Positions 1-8,871 of a stretch of DNA of 64,000 bases are shown here, piece by piece. The notes under the pieces are model-generated. The model did no database searches. It was not told where the DNA came from and worked only from the letters and a program-made list of their open reading frames with translations. The position numbers were made by a program, and so were the translations under genes. The stretch's first letter is position 1. Every line of letters begins with the position of its first letter. The stretch comes from Acidobacteriota bacterium (GTDB taxonomy: Bacteria > Acidobacteriota > Terriglobia > Terriglobales > Acidobacteriaceae): positions 9,068 through 73,067 of the forward strand of contig JABBOG010000010.1 of the NCBI GenBank assembly GCA_019351975.1, in the 5' to 3' direction.

Positions 1-295
1 GGGGTGAGCGGGGGGGCGGGGCGAGATCGGGGGTGCGCGCGGCGCGCGGGGGGGCGCGGGGCGGCGCGGAAGGTGGCGGCTGGGGGGGAAGCGTTAGAAC
101 CGCAACCTGCTTCGCGATGGCAGGATTGGTCTTGATGACGTAGCCGAGAATGACGACGATCGCGGCGAGGGTGACGTTGACCACAATCGATGTGACGGTG
201 GCGCCTTTGCTGCGGGAGCCATCATTCAGGACACCGAAGTCTCGGAACTGCATACTTGGCGGGTTGGGATCGTCGCTACGGAGGGGCTTCGCCAT
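1..295 (-). CDS. Energy transducer TonB, N-terminal part (cut by window edge)
   Basis: The gene reads leftward from an ATG at 293-295 and stays open to base 1, so only about 98 N-terminal residues are seen. The protein opens with a short polar stretch (MAKPLRSDDPNPPS), has one hydrophobic anchor at about residues 35-53 (TSIVVNVTLAAIVVILGYVI), and then becomes proline-rich (TLPPQPPPSAPP). This is the plan of TonB: an inner-membrane anchor and a Pro-rich periplasmic spacer, with the receptor-contacting C-terminal domain outside the window. TonB couples proton-motive force from ExbB/ExbD to outer-membrane receptors; two such receptors lie in this window. A possible ribosome-binding AAGGA lies about 14 bases upstream. 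Bases 1-90 are almost all G and C with G runs up to seven long, so indels at the edge are possible. Confidence 0.72.
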   Translation of the reverse strand, partial: MAKPLRSDDPNPPSMQFRDFGVLNDGSRSKGATVTSIVVNVTLAAIVVILGYVIKTNPAIAKQVAVLTLPPQPPPSAPPRAPPRAARTPDLAPPPRSP

Positions 296-1281
296 GACTG
301 ATTTCATTCCTTCGTGTATTACCGATGATTAGGAAATACACAATCTTTAGTGTTGAGAGGTACCCAGAGCATAGCAGACGGAGCTGCCAGCTGTTTGGAG
401 CGTCTTGAGCAAATTTTCAGCGCTGGAGGCAATCCGCACCGTTGTCTTACATAGCAAGTGAGCTACTAACCTACTCGTTGCAGGGTAGTGCCTATAGCCA
501 TCAAAGTCTTCTTCTGAGACGAGCTGAAAGACGCTCCGTGATCCGGAGGCTAAACTTTGTGGACATCCTGAGCTAAAACATACGGGAGACGCAAGGGACT
601 CAATAAGCCGCTATGTGCGGACACAGAGTTCTTCTGGTTTTGATTGCTTGCAGAAGCATAGCACAATCAAGAGGGCTTTTTGTCATCTATTTTGAGCCAT
701 AAATGGCTGTAAACGTTCAGAAAGGTTCGCTCACCGATATGGCGGAAGGAACATATTTGAAACGTCCGGGCACAAGGTGTTGCTTTGCAACGTGCACTTC
801 GATGTGACGCTATTTGGTTCCGTTAGGGCACAGGCGGTCGATCAGACTCGGGAGTAGCCGTAGAGACGCTACCGAGTGGATCTGCGTACGCATGGATGTG
901 GTTGCGCATCGAAGCTCAATCTGGGCTCAGTCTGGGCTCGGTCTGGGCTCGGTCTTCCTGAAGGCGTAGCTCCCGCCAGGACGATGTAGCACGGCTAAAG
1001 CCGTTGAATCTGAAAGGTTATCGCCGCTTGTGGCTCCGGTACGCCCAAAGTTCCAGGACGCATGGAGATAAGAGGACGGCGACGGTGGCGAGGGCAAGGA
1101 GGAAGTCATATTGCATATTGCGGTTATCGACGGATTGCGGCGGAACTTTAGAGTGGCCGGTCATGAGTCGGCCCGTAGGACGCGATGAACCATTTCCATG
1201 TTCGGTATGCAGGTCACGCATTGCTTGAGGCTTACGAATCACGTAAGTTGACATTGACTGCTGTACGAGGAAAAACCAGGA
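296..1281. other. Long intergenic region between divergent tonB and acs
   Basis: Nearly 1 kb without a convincing gene. The short open frames in it lack ribosome-binding sites and have no protein-like pattern. It holds four 11-base direct repeats (913-955) and a small palindrome ACGGCT-AA-AGCCGT at 991-1004, which resembles the left arm of the repeats at 13506, 29538 and 34192. The 320-900 part is visibly more AT-rich than the genes around it. It presumably contains the divergent promoters of tonB and acs and could hide a small RNA, but none was recognised. Confidence 0.6.
913..955. repeat. Four tandem copies of an 11-base unit
   Basis: Unit GCTCRRTCTGG. The four copies differ only at one or two positions, and the last ends in TTC. 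They lie 330 bases upstream of acs. No function is evident; the array could vary in copy number by slippage. Confidence 0.8.
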
Positions 1282-3312
1282 ATGAGGAGTGAAGTTAAAT
1301 CCATGAATGAGCTGGCGACTGCTGGTGCCGATGTATTCGAGACGCATATGCGAGAGACTCGCGTGTTTCCGCCGCCAGCGGCGTTTGCAGCGAAGGCCTG
1401 GATCGGGAGTGAAGAAGAGTACGAGCGCATGTATGCCCGAAGCGTGACCGATCCTGAAGGCTTTTGGGGTGAAGCGGGGCGTGAGCTTGACTGGTTTGAG
1501 CCGTGGAAGAGCGTGCTGGACATGAGCGGCGCGCATCCGCGATGGTTTGAAGGTGGAACGTTAAACCTTGCGCATAATTGTGTGGATCGTCATGCTATGG
1601 GAGCGCGGCGGGACAAGATTGCGCTGCTGTGGGAGGGGGAGCCATGCAAGGATGGCAGCCCGAGCGAAGTGCGGCGGCTGACCTTTGGCGAACTGCATGA
1701 GCAGGTGCAGCGGTTTGCTAATGTGCTGAAGGCCCAGGGGGTGAAGCGAGGCGACCGGGTTGCGGTGTATATGGGGATGTGTCCGGAGCTGGCGATCGCT
1801 TTGTTAGCGTGTGCCCGGATCGGTGCGGTTCACTCGGTAATCTTTGGAGGGTTTGCGGCGCATGCGATCTCGGACAGGGTAAACGATTCGGACTGCCAGG
1901 TGGTGGTGACGCAGGACATCAGCTACAGACGCGGCGGCGAGGTGAAGCTGAAGCAGATTGTTGACGCGGCAATGGAGTCCTGCCCTGGCGTCCGTAGGGT
2001 GATTGTGTTCCGCCGCAACGCGACGTCGGAGGTCGCGATGGTGACAGGCCGCGATGTGTGGTGGCATGAATCGATGGCTGCTGCCAGTGCGGAGTGCGCG
2101 GCGGAGTGGATGGATGCTGAAGACCCGCTGTACATCCTGTACACAAGTGGGACCACGGGAAAGCCGAAGGGGCTGGTGCATACGACAGGCGGCTATTCCG
2201 TGATGACCTATCTCACGAGCAAGTATGTGTTCGACCTGCACGACGAGGATGTGTACTGGTGCACGGCAGACATCGGGTGGGTCACGGGGCACAGTTATGT
2301 GGTGTATGGTCCGCTCCAGAACGGCGCAACGGTGATGATGTACGAAGGCGCGCCTAACTGGCCGGAGAATGATCGCTTCTGGAAGATTATTGAAGACCAC
2401 AAGGTGACCGTGTTTTATACCGCTCCGACGGCAATCCGGGCATTTGTGAAGTGGGGTACGGATTGGGTGAGGAAGCATGACCTGAGTTCGCTGCGACTGC
2501 TTGGGACGGTGGGCGAGCCGATCAACCCAGAGGCGTGGATGTGGTATCACCGGGAGATTGGTGGTGAGCGGTGCCCCATCGTAGACACGTGGTGGCAGAC
2601 GGAGACGGGAGCGATTCTGATTGCACCGATACCGGGAGCGATCGCGACCAAGCCCGGATCGGCGACGCGGCCGTTCTTCGGCGTCGTGCCGGAGATCGTA
2701 TCGGCGGACGGCTCGGGGAAGGTTGTGGAAGCGGGACAGGGCGGGCTGCTTATGATCGCAAAGCCGTGGCCCTCGATTGCACGGACGATCTGGTCGTCAG
2801 CTCCGGGTGGCGACGCGGAGCGCTACGATGCGACGTACTTCCCCGCAAAGGACGGGGTGTATGTCACCGGCGATGGAGCTCGTTGTGACGCCGACGGCTA
2901 CTACTGGCTGATGGGCCGCGTGGACGACGTGATCAACGTGAGCGGCCACCGCCTGGGAACCGCCGAGATAGAGTCGGCACTGGTGGCGCATCCGTTTGTG
3001 GCCGAGGCTGCTGTGGTGGGACGCCCGCATGAGTTGAAGGGCCAAGCTATTGCGGCATTCGTGACGCTGGAGGAGGGCCAGGAGCCGACAGAGACGCTAA
3101 AGCAGGAGCTGAGACAGTGGGTGGCCAAGGAGATTGGAGCGCTGGCGAGGCCTGATGATCTGCGGTTCACACAGTCGCTGCCGAAAACGCGTTCAGGGAA
3201 GATCATGCGGCGTCTGCTGCGGGAGTTGGCTACCACCGGCGACGTGAAGGGGGACACCACAACGCTGGAGGACTTCAGTGTTGTAGCGAAATTGCGGGAG
3301 ACAGACGAGTAG
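1282..3312 (+). CDS. acs: Acetyl-CoA synthetase (AMP-forming)
   Basis: Activates acetate to acetyl-CoA through acetyl-AMP in the cytoplasm. At 676 residues it is about the usual length for Acs (roughly 650). The adenylate-forming signature [11 protein letters not shown] is at residues 287-297, the hinge/C-domain motif [13 protein letters not shown] lies near residue 545, and the C-terminal PKTRSGK motif at 634-640 carries the catalytic lysine K640, which in characterised Acs is switched off by acetylation. WWQTETG, part of the acetate pocket, is also present. Two starts are possible: ATG 1282 (AGGA close upstream) or ATG 1303 (AGGAG 14 bases upstream). The longer form is given. It stands alone in the + direction. 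No Pat or CobB homologue is visible nearby. Confidence 0.95.
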   Translation: MRSEVKSMNELATAGADVFETHMRETRVFPPPAAFAAKAWIGSEEEYERMYARSVTDPEGFWGEAGRELDWFEPWKSVLDMSGAHPRWFEGGTLNLAHNCVDRHAMGARRDKIALLWEGEPCKDGSPSEVRRLTFGELHEQVQRFANVLKAQGVKRGDRVAVYMGMCPELAIALLACARIGAVHSVIFGGFAAHAISDRVNDSDCQVVVTQDISYRRGGEVKLKQIVDAAMESCPGVRRVIVFRRNATSEVAMVTGRDVWWHESMAAASAECAAEWMDAEDPLYILYTSGTTGKPKGLVHTTGGYSVMTYLTSKYVFDLHDEDVYWCTADIGWVTGHSYVVYGPLQNGATVMMYEGAPNWPENDRFWKIIEDHKVTVFYTAPTAIRAFVKWGTDWVRKHDLSSLRLLGTVGEPINPEAWMWYHREIGGERCPIVDTWWQTETGAILIAPIPGAIATKPGSATRPFFGVVPEIVSADGSGKVVEAGQGGLLMIAKPWPSIARTIWSSAPGGDAERYDATYFPAKDGVYVTGDGARCDADGYYWLMGRVDDVINVSGHRLGTAEIESALVAHPFVAEAAVVGRPHELKGQAIAAFVTLEEGQEPTETLKQELRQWVAKEIGALARPDDLRFTQSLPKTRSGKIMRRLLRELATTGDVKGDTTTLEDFSVVAKLRETDE

Positions 3313-3338
3313 ATGGGGCGATCCATAGGAGCGGATCG

Positions 3339-3542
3339 TCAGCCACGAGTAGCTTCGGTTGAGCTTTGTGGCTGAACCAGTCGCGATGTGGGGTGATTTA
3401 CGTCGTGGCGGAAGTCTACCGGCTTATGGTCAGAGTTCTTGATGAGATGGTGGATTAGTAGGACCACGGCCAGCAACACAATTGATGAAACTACAATCAG
3501 AAGGAAACTGGGCTTTCGTCGTGCTGTCTCTTCGATGTCCAT
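3339..3542 (-). CDS. Small single-span membrane protein, unknown
   Basis: A 67-residue frame with a short charged N-terminus (MDIEETARRKPS), one strongly hydrophobic segment at about residues 12-34 (FLLIVVSSIVLLAVVLLIHH) and a polar tail. The positive charge just before the span would suit a signal anchor. It is divergent from the thioredoxin-like gene at 3662. No strong ribosome-binding site is visible and no family was recognised, so it may be spurious. A clean transmembrane pattern in this frame is the only support. Confidence 0.45.
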   Translation of the reverse strand: MDIEETARRKPSFLLIVVSSIVLLAVVLLIHHLIKNSDHKPVDFRHDVNHPTSRLVQPQSSTEATRG

Positions 3543-3661
3543 GACGGCTTGGATGCGACTCGGAGTGACTTCGTTGGCGCAGGATTCGTCAAGAGTTATG
3601 ATTTTGACTTGGATACGTGATGGAATTGTCGCATGATACAGAAGGTGATGGAGGCGAGACG

Positions 3662-4141
3662 ATGATGCAAGCAGCGAAGTTCAGGATGGGTGCGATGTTG
3701 GCAGCACTGACATTAGCGGCTGGGGCTGTAGCGGGTGGACAGATCATTGGGCCTAATAAGTCGATTTACCCGGCAGTGGAGTCTGCTCCAGCGGACATAC
3801 AGATGGCTCTGGCGGAGGCAAAGCGAACGCACAAGCGCGTACTTATGGACTTTGGCGGAAATTGGTGCCCGGACTGCCAGGTGCTGAATATCTACTTTCA
3901 CCGCAGCCCGAATGCGGAGCTACTTGCGAAATATTACATTCTGGTGGATGTCAATATCGGCCGGATGGACGCAAATCTGGGATTGGCGCATAAATATGGC
4001 GTGCCAGTAACGGGCGTTCCAGCGTTGGCTGTCGTGGATGGGAATGGCAAAGTGGTGTACGCGCAGAGCAAAGAGTTTGAAGACATGCGCACCATGCAGC
4101 CATCTTCTGTAACCGAATTTTTGACGAAGTGGAAGCCGTAA
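3662..4141 (+). CDS. Secreted thioredoxin-fold protein with CPDC active site
   Basis: A 159-residue protein with a signal peptide of about 24 residues (ends near AVAGG), then a thioredoxin fold in which NWCPDC supplies the two redox cysteines. The conserved cis-proline region is seen as VTGVPALAVVD. It is probably a periplasmic or membrane-bound thiol oxidoreductase of the thioredoxin_7/DUF953-like group. The start at 3662 is preferred over the longer frame (from 3617) because GGAGG at 3650-3654 is seven bases upstream and the signal peptide then begins properly. Its end lies 17 bases before the start chosen for the YihY gene (4159) and overlaps that gene's alternative GTG start (4129), so the two may be co-transcribed. 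The substrate is unknown. Confidence 0.8.
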   Translation: MMQAAKFRMGAMLAALTLAAGAVAGGQIIGPNKSIYPAVESAPADIQMALAEAKRTHKRVLMDFGGNWCPDCQVLNIYFHRSPNAELLAKYYILVDVNIGRMDANLGLAHKYGVPVTGVPALAVVDGNGKVVYAQSKEFEDMRTMQPSSVTEFLTKWKP

Positions 4142-4158
4142 GAGCTACAGAGAACGAA

Positions 4159-5211
4159 ATGGCACAGGTGGCGAGCGAAGGTGCTGCACGAAGACACCTG
4201 CAATGGGATGCAGGGCGCTTGCTGTCTCTGGCGGAGACGTTGCGCAAGGCAGTGATTGCGGCGATGAGCCACGATGTACTGATGCTGGGGCAGGCCACTG
4301 CGTACTCTGCGATGGTGGCGCTGTTTCCGGCGTTGATTGTGGCGGCGGCTGTCGTCGGGTGGATACCGGATACGCTTCCGCTGCGGATGCAGATGGCGAT
4401 GTTCTTCGATAGGGTGCTTCCGTCGAATGTGGCTCCGCTGCTGGACGCGTATTTTTCCAATGCTCACGGCGCTGGCCTGGAGAATGTGCATGCGCTGCGA
4501 GCGCTGCTTGGATCGCTGGTCGTAGGGCTGATGGGCGCGTCGAGCGTGATGGCGACGCTGATGGAGGGATTTCGGCGCGCGTATGATCTTCCGCTGACGC
4601 GGGAGAGCTTCTGGACTCGACGAGTGCGGTCGGTAGCGCTGGTACCGGTTTCGCTGCTGCCGATGACGATAGCGAGCGTGCTGGTCATGTTTGGCCGTCT
4701 CATAACGGAGTGGCTGGCGGGCGCAGTGCCGGCGTCGCTGCGTGTTCCTGTGGTGGTGCTGGCGCTGGTGCTGCGGTGGACGATTGCGATGGTGGGTAGC
4801 GTTGGGATCATCGCGGTTGTGTACCACCTTGGAACGGATTTGACGACGGATATGCGGGAGCATCTGGAACCTCTGCTGCGCGAGCCCTGGAAGGCGCTGC
4901 GAAAGGACTGGAGTTGGCGCGCGAGCCTGCCCGGAGCGGCTATGGCTACAGTTCTGTGGCTGGTGACGACGCTGCTGTTTGGCTTGTATGTGACGCGCTT
5001 TGCGAATTATTCGCAGGTCTATGGATCGCTTGGAGCGGCGATTGCGCTGCTGTTCTGGCTATACATTATTGCGCTTAGTGTGTTGATTGGAGCGGAGTTC
5101 AATGCCCAGCGGGCGGTGCAGGGTCCAGGACGGCGCGACCCGAAGCTGTCGGAGCTGCTGTGGAAGCTTCCGGGACTGCACAGGAACCGTACAGGTAGAA
5201 TTACGAACTGA
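4159..5211 (+). CDS. YihY/BrkB-family inner-membrane protein
   Basis: About 350 residues with six hydrophobic segments and the family's early signature of a long helix that ends in AxxxALFPAL (here ATAYSAMVALFPALIV), plus the late segment YGSLGAAIALLFWLYIIALSVLIGAEFNA typical of BrkB. The family was once annotated as ribonuclease BN in error; its true role, possibly transport, is not established. The start is uncertain: GTG 4129 overlaps the preceding stop by 13 bases, while ATG 4159 has only a weak GAGAACGA upstream. ATG 4159 is given. It is likely in one transcript with the thioredoxin-like gene. Confidence 0.88.
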   Translation: MAQVASEGAARRHLQWDAGRLLSLAETLRKAVIAAMSHDVLMLGQATAYSAMVALFPALIVAAAVVGWIPDTLPLRMQMAMFFDRVLPSNVAPLLDAYFSNAHGAGLENVHALRALLGSLVVGLMGASSVMATLMEGFRRAYDLPLTRESFWTRRVRSVALVPVSLLPMTIASVLVMFGRLITEWLAGAVPASLRVPVVVLALVLRWTIAMVGSVGIIAVVYHLGTDLTTDMREHLEPLLREPWKALRKDWSWRASLPGAAMATVLWLVTTLLFGLYVTRFANYSQVYGSLGAAIALLFWLYIIALSVLIGAEFNAQRAVQGPGRRDPKLSELLWKLPGLHRNRTGRITN

Positions 5212-5255
5212 CAGAGAAACGTTTTAGCAGAGGGGCAAAGTGCCTGTCTGGAAGG

Positions 5256-6731
5256 ATGATGCGCGACATGGACGGACGGACGATGATTGACGGTGGGCGC
5301 AGGGCGAAGATTGTGGCAACGTTGGGTCCGTCGTCGAGTACGGAAGAGACGTTTCGGCAACTGGTGCGGGCTGGTCTGGATGTTGCAAGGCTGAACTTCT
5401 CGCATGGATCGCATGAGCAGAAGTCGGAGCTGATTGCGATGGTGCGCAAGGTGTCTGGTGAAGAGGGGAAGCCGATCTGCATTCTGGCGGACCTGCAGGG
5501 GCCGAAGATCCGTACGGGAGTGCTAGTGGACCACAAGCCTGTGCTGCTGCAGGCGGGCAAGCGGCTCGTGATTACGCCGGAGAACATTGAGGGGACGGCG
5601 GAGCGCGTGAGTACGGTCTTCACGACGCTAGCGGAGAATTTAAAGCCGGGCGACCAGATTCTGCTGTCGGATGGACTGATTGAGCTGCGGGTGCTGGAGA
5701 TTGCAGGCGCGGATGTCGTGACGGAGATTGTGAACGGCGGGATGCTAGGCGAGAAGAAGGGGATCAACCTGCCGGGCGTGGCGATCAAGGTTCCGTCGCT
5801 GACGGAGAAGGATGAGATCGACCTGGAGTTTTGTTTGAAAGCCGGTGCGGACACGGTAGCGGTGTCATTTGTGCAGACGGCGGAGGACGTGAAGTATGTG
5901 AAGCGGAGGATTGCTGAGCTGGGGTCGGATGCGTGGGTGATCGCGAAGCTGGAGAAGCCGCAGGCGATCGACCATCTGGACAGCATTCTGGAGGTGGCGG
6001 ACGCGATTATGGTGGCGCGCGGCGACCTGGGTGTGGAAGTGCCGCCGGAGAAGGTGCCTGCGATACAGAAGCACATCATCCGGCGCGCTGCTGAATATCG
6101 GAAGCCGGTGATTACGGCGACGCAGATGCTGGAGTCGATGATTGAAAACCCAAGGCCGACGAGGGCTGAGGTTTCGGATGTGGCGAATGCGATCTATGAC
6201 GGAAGCGATTCGGTGATGCTTTCGGCGGAGAGTGCGGCAGGTAAGTATCCGGTGGAGTCCGTCGCCATGATGAGCAAGATTGTGGTGGAGACGGAGACGC
6301 AGATGCGGATGCTGGGACACCGCGATGAGATGTGGGCGGTGCACGCGGGCAAGCGCAAGTCGCTGACGGTTCCGGAGACGATCTGCGAGTGCATGGCGCA
6401 CTCGGCGCAGGACCTTGATCTAGCGGCGATTGCTATTTTTACGGAGAGCGGAAACACGGCGCGGTTGCTGTCGAAGTTCAGGCCTGACGCTCCGATCTAT
6501 GCGCTGAGCCCGTTTGGGGAAGTAGTGCGCCGGTGTATGTTGCTGTGGGGCACGATGCCGATTCACTGCGACCGTTTCGAGGGTACCGATACGCTGGTGC
6601 ACATGGCGGAGGAGACGCTGTTGCAGCGCGGTTATGTGGAGCAGAAGAGAGTTGTGGGAATTGTTGCAGGGACGGCGACGAAGACTGGCGCGACAAACTT
6701 TATGCGGTTGCATCTGATTGGGGACCGGTAG
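5256..6731 (+). CDS. pyk: Pyruvate kinase
   Basis: Last ATP-forming step of glycolysis: phosphoenolpyruvate + ADP to pyruvate + ATP. At 491 residues it has the normal bacterial length. Visible family motifs are RRAKIVATLGPSS near the N-terminus, RLNFSHGSHE, LADLQGPKIRTG, VARGDLGVEVP and the signature ITATQMLESM followed by PTRAEVSDVANAIYDGSD. The C-terminal domain (TESGNTARLLSKFRP) is complete. ATGs at 5256, 5259, 5268 and 5283 are in frame. GGAAGG at 5250-5255 abuts the first two, so the true start is probably 5268 or 5283; the longest form is given. It is 56 bases upstream of mutL on the same strand. Confidence 0.96.
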   Translation: MMRDMDGRTMIDGGRRAKIVATLGPSSSTEETFRQLVRAGLDVARLNFSHGSHEQKSELIAMVRKVSGEEGKPICILADLQGPKIRTGVLVDHKPVLLQAGKRLVITPENIEGTAERVSTVFTTLAENLKPGDQILLSDGLIELRVLEIAGADVVTEIVNGGMLGEKKGINLPGVAIKVPSLTEKDEIDLEFCLKAGADTVAVSFVQTAEDVKYVKRRIAELGSDAWVIAKLEKPQAIDHLDSILEVADAIMVARGDLGVEVPPEKVPAIQKHIIRRAAEYRKPVITATQMLESMIENPRPTRAEVSDVANAIYDGSDSVMLSAESAAGKYPVESVAMMSKIVVETETQMRMLGHRDEMWAVHAGKRKSLTVPETICECMAHSAQDLDLAAIAIFTESGNTARLLSKFRPDAPIYALSPFGEVVRRCMLLWGTMPIHCDRFEGTDTLVHMAEETLLQRGYVEQKRVVGIVAGTATKTGATNFMRLHLIGDR

Positions 6732-6787
6732 CGGCAGAATGGTTCTGCGGGCTTGGGTTTAAGCAGAAGCCAGACTAGGATGACGCG

Positions 6788-8779
6788 ATGGGAAAGATAC
6801 GGGTGCTGTCGGACCAGGTAGCAAACCAGATTGCTGCCGGTGAGGTGGTGGAGCGGCCTGCGTCGGTGGTGAAGGAGCTGTTGGAGAACTCTCTGGATGC
6901 GGGTGCGACGCGGGTACGGGTGGAGATTGAGGCGGGCGGACGAAAGCTGATTCGCATCGTGGACAACGGGCACGGCATGGGGCGCGATGATGCGCTGCTG
7001 GCATTTGAGCGCCACGCTACGAGCAAACTGCGGACATCGGACGATTTGCTGAGCATTGCTACGCTGGGGTTTCGGGGCGAGGCGCTTCCGTCGATTGCCA
7101 GCGTTGCGAGGGTGAGCCTGGAGACACGCGCTGCAGAGGATGAAGTAGGAACCATGATGGAGATTGCGGGGGGCAATCTGCTGCGCGTCGAGGACGCTGG
7201 TCTGCCTGTGGGCACGACGCTTGCGGTGCGGGACTTATTCTTCAATACGCCAGCGCGGCGGAAGTTTTTGCGTGCGGAGCAGACGGAGTTAGGGCACGTG
7301 GCGGCGCTGGTGACGCACTACGCGCTGGCGCATCCGGAGATGCACTTTGAGCTGCACTCTGCAACGCAGGCACTGCTGGTGGCACCAGCGGTGGCGAATG
7401 CGGGGGAGCGGCTGTACCAGATCTTTGGGCGCGAAGTATTTGAGAGCCTGATACCGGTGGCGGCGGAGATTGATTTTTCGCGGGCGGGGCTGCCGGAGCC
7501 TCCGCCGTGGAAGCGCGGAGAGGAGTATGAGGCACCGGAGCCGGGGTTTGTGCGGCTGAGCGGGTTTGTGAGCAAGCCGGAGCTGCAGAAGCTGAATCGG
7601 AACTCGATCTATGTGTTTGTGAATGGAAGGCTGATTCGGGACAAGCTGATTTTGCATGCGTTCAATGAGGCATACCGCAATATCATTCCGCCCACATCGT
7701 TTCCTGTGGTGCTGCTGTTTCTGGAGATGCCGCCGCAGGAGGTGGATGTGAATGTGCATCCGGCGAAGACAGAGGTGCGGTTTCGGCAGGGAAGCTTTGT
7801 GCATGATTTTGTGCGGGATTCGGTGCGCACGGCGCTGATGAACGCGCGTCCAGCGGCGAGTTTTTTCCAGGCGCTGACGGGTGGAGCGAGGGCGAGCGAG
7901 TCGTTGATGGTGGACGTGAGCCCGCTGCCGGGGGTGGATCAGGCAGTGTATGCGCCGCGCGAGGGGATGGTTGCGGAGAGTGAGGGCGCGATTGAGCCGG
8001 GGGATGTCGCGGCGTTCGAACTCCGGGAGTGGATGGTGGCACCGTCACCGGGACGGCTGGGGTTTGAAGGACCAGGGGTGGCGGTGGGATATGGGGATGC
8101 TTCCGACCCACATCTCAAAAGCCAGATGTGGGGCACCCAAAGCGGCGGGAGTACGGACGAAGTGGTTGATGGGAGACCGGAGGCCGGTACCCTGAATGCG
8201 CTGGCTACGCTGAAGCCGCTGGGTCAGCTGCGGGATTCGTTCATCCTGGCGGTGAATGAAGAGGGGTTGTGGATTGTAGACCAGCATGTGGCGCATGAGC
8301 GCGTGCTGTTTGAGAAGATTCTGCGTGAACGCAAGGTGGAGGCCGTGCAGCGGCAACGGCTATTGATGCCGGTATTGATTGATCTGCTGCCGGAGCAGAT
8401 GGTGACGTTTGCGGCAATTGCGGAGGAGTTGGAGCGGAATGGGTTTGAGGCTGAGCCGTTCGGGCCAAAGACGCTGGCGGTGAAGGCGACGCCGGTGGGG
8501 CTGGAGGGCAGGGAGCTGGAGCGGGTGCTCGAAGAGGTGCTTGGGGTGACGGAGAAGAGTGCGCAGGTGGAGAACGAAGAGCTGCGGCGAACGAGGATCG
8601 CGGCATCCATTGCGTGCCATGCGGCGATCAAGGTGAATATGCCGCTGGAGGCGTCGAAGATGGACTGGTTGTTAGGTGAATTGGGGAAAACTGAGCATCC
8701 GATGAGCTGTCCGCATGGCAGACCGATCGCATTGCGGTATTCTCTAAGAGACATCCAACGGGCGTTTCAGCGGATTTAG
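6788..8779 (+). CDS. mutL: DNA mismatch repair protein MutL
   Basis: Matchmaker between MutS and downstream repair nucleases. At 663 residues it is typical. The GHKL ATPase part is complete: IAAGEVVERP and VKELLENSLDAGA (residues 17-40), DNGHGM starting at D59, and the ATP-lid segment LGFRGEALPSIASV. The transducer part has FVNGRLIRD and VDVNVHPAKTEVRF. The C-terminal dimerisation domain begins with LWIVDQHVAHERVLFEK. No endonuclease motif DQHA(X)2E(X)4E of the catalytic MutL type is clear: DQHVAHERVLFE is close but has V for A, so activity should be tested. The linker carries a palindromic repeat insertion (residues about 440-451). Confidence 0.95.
   Translation: MGKIRVLSDQVANQIAAGEVVERPASVVKELLENSLDAGATRVRVEIEAGGRKLIRIVDNGHGMGRDDALLAFERHATSKLRTSDDLLSIATLGFRGEALPSIASVARVSLETRAAEDEVGTMMEIAGGNLLRVEDAGLPVGTTLAVRDLFFNTPARRKFLRAEQTELGHVAALVTHYALAHPEMHFELHSATQALLVAPAVANAGERLYQIFGREVFESLIPVAAEIDFSRAGLPEPPPWKRGEEYEAPEPGFVRLSGFVSKPELQKLNRNSIYVFVNGRLIRDKLILHAFNEAYRNIIPPTSFPVVLLFLEMPPQEVDVNVHPAKTEVRFRQGSFVHDFVRDSVRTALMNARPAASFFQALTGGARASESLMVDVSPLPGVDQAVYAPREGMVAESEGAIEPGDVAAFELREWMVAPSPGRLGFEGPGVAVGYGDASDPHLKSQMWGTQSGGSTDEVVDGRPEAGTLNALATLKPLGQLRDSFILAVNEEGLWIVDQHVAHERVLFEKILRERKVEAVQRQRLLMPVLIDLLPEQMVTFAAIAEELERNGFEAEPFGPKTLAVKATPVGLEGRELERVLEEVLGVTEKSAQVENEELRRTRIAASIACHAAIKVNMPLEASKMDWLLGELGKTEHPMSCPHGRPIALRYSLRDIQRAFQRI
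8107..8138. repeat. Palindromic repeat (CCCAC...GTGGGGCACCC family) inside mutL
   Basis: Perfect 9-base arms CCCACATCT (8107-8115) and AGATGTGGG (8124-8132) with an 8-base loop, followed by GCACCC. The same architecture recurs at 24431-24470, 25401-25435 and 25482-25513. It lies in the flexible MutL linker and is read through in frame. Confidence 0.85.
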
Positions 8780-8871
8780 CTGGAGCAGGTTTGCTGCTTC
8801 GGTGAGCGGACGAGCCCAAATATGACGAGATTTCCCCGATGACATGACTGCGAATTGAGATTATTCTCTGC

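Noticed and set aside
3319-3338. CGATCC...GGATCG hairpin as an acs terminator
   Set aside because: Only six pairs and no T tract.
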